Below are positions 21,294-25,000 of a DNA stretch of 25,000 nt, in pieces. Position numbers and translations under genes: made by a program. Within the stretch, counting starts at the first letter, position 1, and every line of letters starts with the position of its first letter. The stretch comes from Mesostigma viride. Its lineage: Eukaryota; Streptophyta; Mesostigmatophyceae; Mesostigmatales; Mesostigmataceae. The notes under the pieces are model-generated. The model had not been told where the DNA came from and searched no databases. It was given only the letters and a program-made list of their open reading frames with translations. The DNA lies in NCBI GenBank assembly GCA_009746045.1, contig RPFO01000585.1, positions 1 through 25,000 on the forward strand, read 5' to 3'.

Positions 21294-21437
21294 TGAAGTT
21301 ATTTCCCTGCACGTGGTTTATGGGCAGCCGCCACGTGCATTTCAGAGCACGGAATCTGTCAACAAACCGTCCGGCACAATGAATATGCATGGAATCGTGT
21401 CGTAATCACAGGCTGTGGCCGGCCGGACAGGTTCGGG
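21294..21437 (+). repeat. Duplicated module, copy 1
   Basis: Starts TGAAGTTATTTCCCTGCACG, continues through GGGCAGCCGCCACGTGCATTTCAG and GCACGGAATCTGTCAACAAACC, and ends in a satellite fragment at 21362-21435. The module repeats directly from 21438. This copy has only the short fold-back GCACGTGG ... CCACGTGC, without the large palindrome of copy 2. Confidence 0.75.
21362..21435 (+). repeat. Dispersed satellite fragment 1
   Basis: Matches the monomer part from CCGTCCGGCACCATGAG to ACAGGTTCGG. It has several substitutions and lacks one of the two CATGGAATC direct repeats, a likely slippage deletion. It shares AAACCGTCCGG and ATGAAT with the diverged monomer near 13700 and not with the standard unit. 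Same orientation as the array. Confidence 0.8.
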
Positions 21438-21451
21438 TGAAGTTATTCCCC

Positions 21452-21525
21452 TGCACGTGGCGGCTGCCCATGGACCAACCTACGACGATCGTCGTAGGTT
21501 GGTATATGGGCAGCCGCCACGTGCA
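21452..21525. repeat. 74-bp two-part palindrome
   Basis: The outer arms 21452-21471 and 21506-21525 pair perfectly over 20 bases. The inner arms 21475-21488 and 21489-21502 pair perfectly over 14 bases with no loop (core CGACGATCGTCG). A 3 x 3 mismatch (GGA/TAT) separates them. The outer arms contain CACGTG. It is among the strongest fold-back structures in the window and can extrude as a cruciform. Confidence 0.95.
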
Positions 21526-21545
21526 TTTCAGTGCACGGAATCTGT

Positions 21546-21766
21546 CAACAAACCGTCCGGCACCATGAGTTTGCATGGAATCGTGGCGTAATCCAGGGGA
21601 TCACAGGCTGTGGCCGGCCGTACAGGTTCGGCTGTCTTGCTAGTGGGCGGGCTGTGTAAGCGGGAGTGTACGGCTGTGCTGGTACTCGCCGTTGAGGCAC
21701 AAAAAGCCGTTGAGGCACAGAATCTGCCAAGTAGCGGGGGTTCGGGGGCGGAGCCCCCGATCTTGT
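21546..21766 (+). repeat. Dispersed satellite fragment 2
   Basis: About 220 bases nearly identical to the array monomer, from the CCGTCCGGCACC region through the GC-rich hairpin (21742-21760), ending at GATCTTGT. One difference is CCAGGGGATC for CCATGGAATC. It ends just before the position where array monomers vary. It lies 5.7 kb from the array end, in the same orientation. Confidence 0.92.
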
Positions 21767-21778
21767 CTCTCGAATATT

Positions 21779-21846
21779 ACAGTTGTTGTTGTTGTTGTTG
21801 TTGTCTGCTGAAAAAATGGTTTCGACTTAGGACTTTTGTTTTTTGC
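21779..21846 (+). repeat. Left inverted end of a possible mobile element
   Basis: ACAG(TTG)nTCTGCTG at 21779-21810 is the inverse of CAGCAGACAACAACTGT at 23897-23913, apart from TTG expansion. GACTTAGGACTTTTGTTTTTTGC at 21824-21846 is the inverse of 23756-23778 with one mismatch. Spacing between the two blocks differs at the two ends (13 versus 118 bases). No target-site duplication is evident. Confidence 0.55.
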
Positions 21847-21995
21847 AAAACTTGGCCCTAACCGGGAGAAGACAAGTGTACAACACGGAAACTCGTCTGT
21901 GGCGGGACGTGCTACTGATATAAGCGTACGACATCAGCGATGAAACGCCAAATCATAGGGAAAGGCTATCAACAGGAAGTAATGAACACTCAGGA

Positions 21996-23391
21996 TTGGA
22001 CGAAAAAATGAAACGCCAAGTCATGCACAGAACCGGTAGAGGGAAAAAGATTGGCATGAAAGGCAATCAGATTCGAAACGGACGATTGGAGGAAAAAATT
22101 ATCATGGAATCGAAATGGAGACGCACGATTGGATACAAAAACGGAACAAAACATTCACAAAGGACATTCTGGAAAGGACATGACAGCGCAGACTACTGGA
22201 CAGCGTCCCACGAAAAAACGAATCGTGGAGGGAAGAAGAATATCCGATATTCAGAGGCATTTTATTCCAAATGGACACGCACGATTGGAAGGAAGAATAA
22301 AATTAGGAAAGCACATGCCAGCGCATATACAACAGGACATGGTCAAGCTGAAGAAGCCAGGCGCCAAGCCCGGCATGAGCTTGAAGACGACGACGTCGCC
22401 GACGACGAGCTAAACATCACAGAAACTTCATTTTAAGCGATGAATCGAGCGGCGATACCGAAAATGTGGTGGAGAGAGAGGAGAGTGATAAAGGCGAGGA
22501 TTCAGAGGAAGGGGAGTGTCAAAATGAAGAAAAAGAAGAAACTGAGGTGACCCCGCAGTACAACCTGCACCCGGCTTATGCCGAGCAGAGGGAGCACGAC
22601 AGGGCACAACCTGTACCTACTAATGGATACCCGTGCGACTGCTGCAATCGGATATTCACAACACCAGGGCGACGCAGACAGCACCTACGCAGCGAAGCCA
22701 GAAAAAAAGTTCCTTGGTGGTTCGTGTGGACGCTATTCTTGCATTTTGACCTTTTGCTTAATGCGTTATATCCATGCCAATGACAATTCGGCTTTCTGCT
22801 ATCTGTTATGCTGGGATTTTGCAGGAAGGCGAGTGAGAAAGCAGAGAGGAAGGAAGCGCAGAAGAAGGCAGCACAAGGCGATGCCCAGCAAGCCAAGCAG
22901 CCGTCTGCCCCTGCCGAGGAGGCCCCCGGCGGAAGCGAGGAGGAGTATATTCCCGTGATGGGCGACAAGGCCAGCACGGAGACGTTGCCGAAATGGGCAT
23001 CCTACCACATCACCGTGACAGCTACAAGCAGGGATCTGAGCGAGGAGGAGCGACGTGTGCTCGTCTCTGATGCTCACCGGCAGCCGCCATATTTGCTCCG
23101 TGTACTTCGACCTCGGGGAGGAGGAGGCTGGCCTGCAGCCTGTCACTAAAAAATTGAAAAAAGAACCTGCCAAAATTGAGTCACCTGTTGTTAGACGCGC
23201 AACCATTATTGTACCAACAAGTGGTGGACTTTGAGAATGAGATGGAAGTAGAAATTGCCCATGGATAGAAAATTGCACAATTACGTGTGGTGACTGACAA
23301 GTTTAATGATGCCTGGCTAGACAGGATCATAGACGGTGATGATGGTCGTGATGAGATGATTTTGTGCGGGGACTATATTGAAGTGTCGTGA
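21996..23391 (+). pseudogene. Decayed gene, basic/acidic protein with zinc-finger-like segment
   Basis: An open frame at 21996-22436 encodes a Lys/Arg-rich region that turns acidic at its end (ELEDDDVADDE). It stops in the run ATTTTAAG. The next frame carries on at once with acidic sequence (SDESSGDTEN, then a long Glu-rich stretch), so a one-base shift in the T run is likely. A C-x2-C-x12-H segment follows (Cys codons from 22634, His at 22682) in which the last His of a C2H2 finger is Glu. After a probable intron come Lys/Ala-rich sequence (22825 on), then two more frame changes near 23100 and 23224 and an in-frame TAG at 23266. The last frame ends at 23391. Several breaks in series indicate a pseudogene, though sequencing errors could cause some. 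No family is recognised. It lies between inverted repeats and may be the cargo of a dead element. Confidence 0.45.
22717..22824 (+). other. Probable intron in the decayed gene
   Basis: 108 bases with T-rich sequence, in-frame stops, and an acceptor GGGATTTTGCAG|GAAGG at 22824. Donor GTGGTT at 22717 (or GTTCGT at 22720) keeps the frame between the zinc-finger-like segment and the Lys/Ala-rich segment. The donor is weak, so the exact boundary is uncertain. Confidence 0.45.
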
Positions 23392-23473
23392 AGTTATGGT
23401 GATGATGGCTGTAACATGGGAATGATATAAGTGACCTAAAATATTTTTAATGCAATACTTGTTTGCCTTGGAT
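23392..23473. other. Short AT-rich spacer
   Basis: Lies between the end of the decayed gene and the first copy of the 445-bp direct repeat. Nothing else is seen. Confidence 0.4.
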
Positions 23474-23900
23474 CATGACCCACACAATCATATCATAACT
23501 GTAACCTTATATGAATCTGGCATGGCAACATGAAATAAGCACATGTGCATTACACACAGCATAATGAATACACGCAAGTCCCCACTTTTTTTTTTTTGGA
23601 AATGCTACAAGTTTACATTTTCAGCTCTTGCATTACCCATGGTATCTTTTTTTTTTTTTGCAGGGCTGCGTTAGGAAAAAAGCACAGGACGTAAGTGTTT
23701 CAGCCGTGCAGTAACCCTTGATAGCAGCGCCTTTTTTTTTGCAGGGCTGACTCAGGCAAAAAACACAAGTCCTAAGTCAAAAGCAGATTTGCGTCATAAA
23801 GGAGGTTTGGCTTTGGACTTAGGTTTTTTCATTACTTAGGTAAGTTTGAAAAAAAAAAGTGTGAAAGTCCGGGCAAAGGTGAATACAACAAAAAAACAGC
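23474..23900 (+). repeat. 445-bp-period direct repeat, copy 1
   Basis: Runs from CATGACCCACACAATC to GAATACAACAAAAAAACAGC and recurs at 23919-24342, differing mainly in T-run and A-run lengths and a few bases. Inside it, a T run followed by GCAGGGCTG occurs twice (about 23650 and 23735), so the unit is itself an older duplication. It contains the right inverted end of the possible mobile element. Confidence 0.93.
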
Positions 23901-23913
23901 AGACAACAACTGT
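23756..23913 (-). repeat. Right inverted end of a possible mobile element
   Basis: 23756-23778 and 23897-23913 are the inverse counterparts of 21824-21846 and 21779-21810. The inner block also occurs in the second 445-bp copy at 24197-24219. Confidence 0.5.
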
Positions 23914-23918
23914 CACTA

Positions 23919-24342
23919 CATGACCCACACAATCATATCATAACTGTAACCTTATATGAATCTGGCATGGCAACATGAAATAAGCACATGTGCATTACAC
24001 ACAGCATAATGAATACACGCAAGTCCCCACTTTTTTTTTTTTGGAAATGCTAGTTTACATTTTCAGCTCTTGCATTACCCATGGTATCTTTTTTTTTTTT
24101 GCAGGGCTGCGTTAGGAAAAAAGCACAGGATGTAAGTGTTTCAGCCGTGCAGTAACCCTTGATAGCAGCGCTTTTTTTTTTGCAGGGCTGACTCAGGCAA
24201 AAAACACAAGTCCTAAGTCAAAAGCAGATTTGCGTCATAAAGGAGGTTGGGCTTTGGACTTAGGTTTTTTTCATTACTTAGGTAAGTTTGAAAAAAAAAA
24301 GTCTGAAAGTCCGGGCAAAGGTGAATACAACAAAAAAACAGC
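23919..24342 (+). repeat. 445-bp-period direct repeat, copy 2
   Basis: Second copy of 23474-23900, after an 18-base spacer AGACAACAACTGTCACTA. It lacks CAA in GCTACAAGTTTAC and has CAGGATGTAAG for CAGGACGTAAG. It runs directly into the (TTG)n tract. Confidence 0.93.
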
Positions 24343-24343
24343 C

Positions 24344-24352
24344 TGTTGTTGT

Positions 24353-24383
<31 letters not shown>
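24344..24383 (+). repeat. (TTG)n microsatellite
   Basis: About 13 TTG units with one TCG interruption. Together with the (CAA)n tract at 24490-24520 it is the outer arm of a fold-back structure. Confidence 0.95.
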
Positions 24384-24389
24384 TCGCAC

Positions 24390-24470
24390 GCAGCAGAGAA
24401 TATTACAGTACACTGGTCTCCGATACAAATAAATATATCCGGCCCTCGGCCACTATAGATTCTCTGCTGC
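24390..24470. repeat. 12-bp inverted repeat inside the TTG/CAA fold-back
   Basis: GCAGCAGAGAAT (24390-24401) pairs perfectly with ATTCTCTGCTGC (24459-24470) around a 57-base loop. The sequence GAATATTACAG in the left arm region (24398-24408) also occurs at 21772-21782, beside the other TTG tract. Confidence 0.85.
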
Positions 24471-24488
24471 CCATGTGCGGCGTGGGAC

Positions 24489-24521
<33 letters not shown>

Positions 24522-24559
24522 CTGGTCTCTGCGGCCCATGCGCGGCGTGGGATACAACT
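24461..24559 (+). repeat. Direct repeat flanking the (CAA)n tract
   Basis: TCTCTGC-GCCCATG-GCGGCGTGGGA-ACAAC occurs at 24461-24493 and at 24526-24559 with few differences. Between the copies lies (CAA)n at 24490-24520. A short (ACTGA)n run follows at about 24556-24574. Confidence 0.85.
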
Positions 24560-24622
24560 GAACTGAACTGAACTATACGGGAGGATCATCAGTTCATCAC
24601 CAGCTGGCAGAAGTGTGCAAGT

Positions 24623-24739
24623 ATGGGGGAAGTGCTGGCACACTTCGACTGTGCAGTGTGCACGTGTGCGTTTTGCAAAAGAATTTATCGCAGCAGCAAG
24701 CGACCAAAGAAATGTGTACATTGCTTCAAGGAGTCATAA
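24623..24739 (+). CDS. Small Cys-rich ORF, zinc-ribbon-like
   Basis: A 38-codon frame from ATG 24623 to TAA 24739, open upstream to about 24571. It contains two CxxC pairs (CAFC and CVHC, 13 residues apart) plus a preceding CAVCTC, separated by a Lys/Arg-rich stretch. This spacing is typical of small zinc-binding folds. It could be the C-terminal exon of a gene whose earlier exons are lost, a micro-protein, or chance. Cys-rich C-termini occur in some transposases, but I see no other transposase motif. An unrelated minus-strand frame (24685-24927) overlaps its end, so at most one is likely real. Confidence 0.3.
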   Translation: MGEVLAHFDCAVCTCAFCKRIYRSSKRPKKCVHCFKES

Positions 24740-24927
24740 CCATTGAGTAAAAAACGCTTTCCGGGCATCCGCATACTCTTGCAGGTGTCTTGAATAAAGA
24801 CTTTTGGATTACCCATTGCCAAAGCGAAGAAGCAGAATAGACCATCATTTGCGGTGCCATTAAATATCTGATTGACCTTTAGGACGTGTACGATACGACA
24901 CCTTATTATCTGAGCTGACATGCGCAT
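24685..24927 (-). CDS. Hypothetical ORF, 80 codons, not recognised
   Basis: Begins with ATG and ends in TAA. Composition is balanced, with motifs such as NGTANDGLFCFFALAMGNPK and MPGKRFLLNGYDSLK that read like protein, but I match it to no family. It could be a coding exon of a minus-strand gene entering from beyond the window, or a fragment of a mobile element. Confidence 0.25.
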   Translation of the reverse strand: MRMSAQIIRCRIVHVLKVNQIFNGTANDGLFCFFALAMGNPKVFIQDTCKSMRMPGKRFLLNGYDSLKQCTHFFGRLLLR

Positions 24928-25000
24928 TAGGTAGGCACAGTCAGCTGAGGCGCTAGAACTGTCATCCCCCTATTGACAAGCTATGGCAGCCCGTTGCATA
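24928..25000. other. Window end, nothing seen
   Basis: No feature can be supported in these bases. Confidence 0.4.

Larger units (their letters stand above)
21438..21766 (+). repeat. Duplicated module, copy 2 (with palindrome and longer satellite fragment)
   Basis: Second copy of the module at 21294-21437. It differs by a large palindrome at 21452-21525 and by a longer satellite tail at 21546-21766. The duplication explains why both satellite fragments begin at the same monomer position, after GCACGGAATCTGTCAACA. Confidence 0.75.

Noticed and set aside
24213-24721. Frames rich in Asn, Thr, Val or Cys runs
   Set aside because: They are translations of the TTG/CAA tracts and carry no other protein signal.
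1-25000. Telomeric repeats, to explain the satellite as subtelomeric
   Set aside because: No run of TTAGGG, TTTAGGG or a similar repeat is seen in the window.

Overview
The window comes from a eukaryotic nuclear genome. The evidence is a large tandem satellite array, a gene with a TATA box and GT-AG introns carrying ACTAAC-type branch points, and many microsatellites and fold-back repeats. The clearest gene is related to the large subunit of replication protein A (RPA1), a eukaryotic/archaeal family. I cannot name the species. Compact introns and a short intergenic distance suggest a microbial eukaryote such as an alga or other protist, but this is inference.

Layout. (1) Positions 1-15834 are a head-to-tail satellite of about 21.5 monomers of about 735 bp, almost identical to each other. 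Each monomer has a GC-rich hairpin followed by a short TATAC segment, where nearly all the variation between monomers sits. The first five or so monomers also carry scattered one-base indels that look like consensus errors. At the right edge, two clearly diverged monomers alternate with standard ones. (2) Positions 15835-18985 are gene-poor and repeat-rich. They hold two identical 249-bp fold-back repeats, a cluster of about 20-bp repeats that can fold with an inverted copy, three copies of a GGGGAAATG motif, an ORF with an internal 26-codon duplication, a 33-bp minisatellite and an AT-rich tract. (3) Positions 19298-21080 on the minus strand are one complete-looking gene: TATA box, 5' UTR, 5' UTR intron, coding exon, intron and a long second coding exon. 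It encodes a 446-residue RPA1-like single-strand DNA-binding protein without the usual N-terminal protein-interaction domain. The two introns resemble each other in sequence.

(4) Positions 21294-21766 are a duplicated module with a very strong palindrome. Each copy ends in a fragment of the satellite, so satellite sequence also exists outside the array. (5) Positions 21779-23913 are bounded by imperfect inverted repeats and contain a decayed, frameshifted gene with basic, acidic and zinc-finger-like segments; this may be a dead mobile element. Its right end is duplicated in tandem (445-bp period) up to 24342. (6) Positions 24344-25000 hold a (TTG)n/(CAA)n fold-back structure, a 38-codon Cys-rich ORF and an unrecognised minus-strand ORF.

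The genes do not form a pathway. The window reads as the border between a satellite block and a transposon- and repeat-laden flank with one well-preserved gene. The observations most worth following are the two similar introns of the RPA1-like gene (possible introner-type intron gain) and the satellite's variation hotspot, which lies within about 10 bp of the point where the dispersed satellite fragment is cut.
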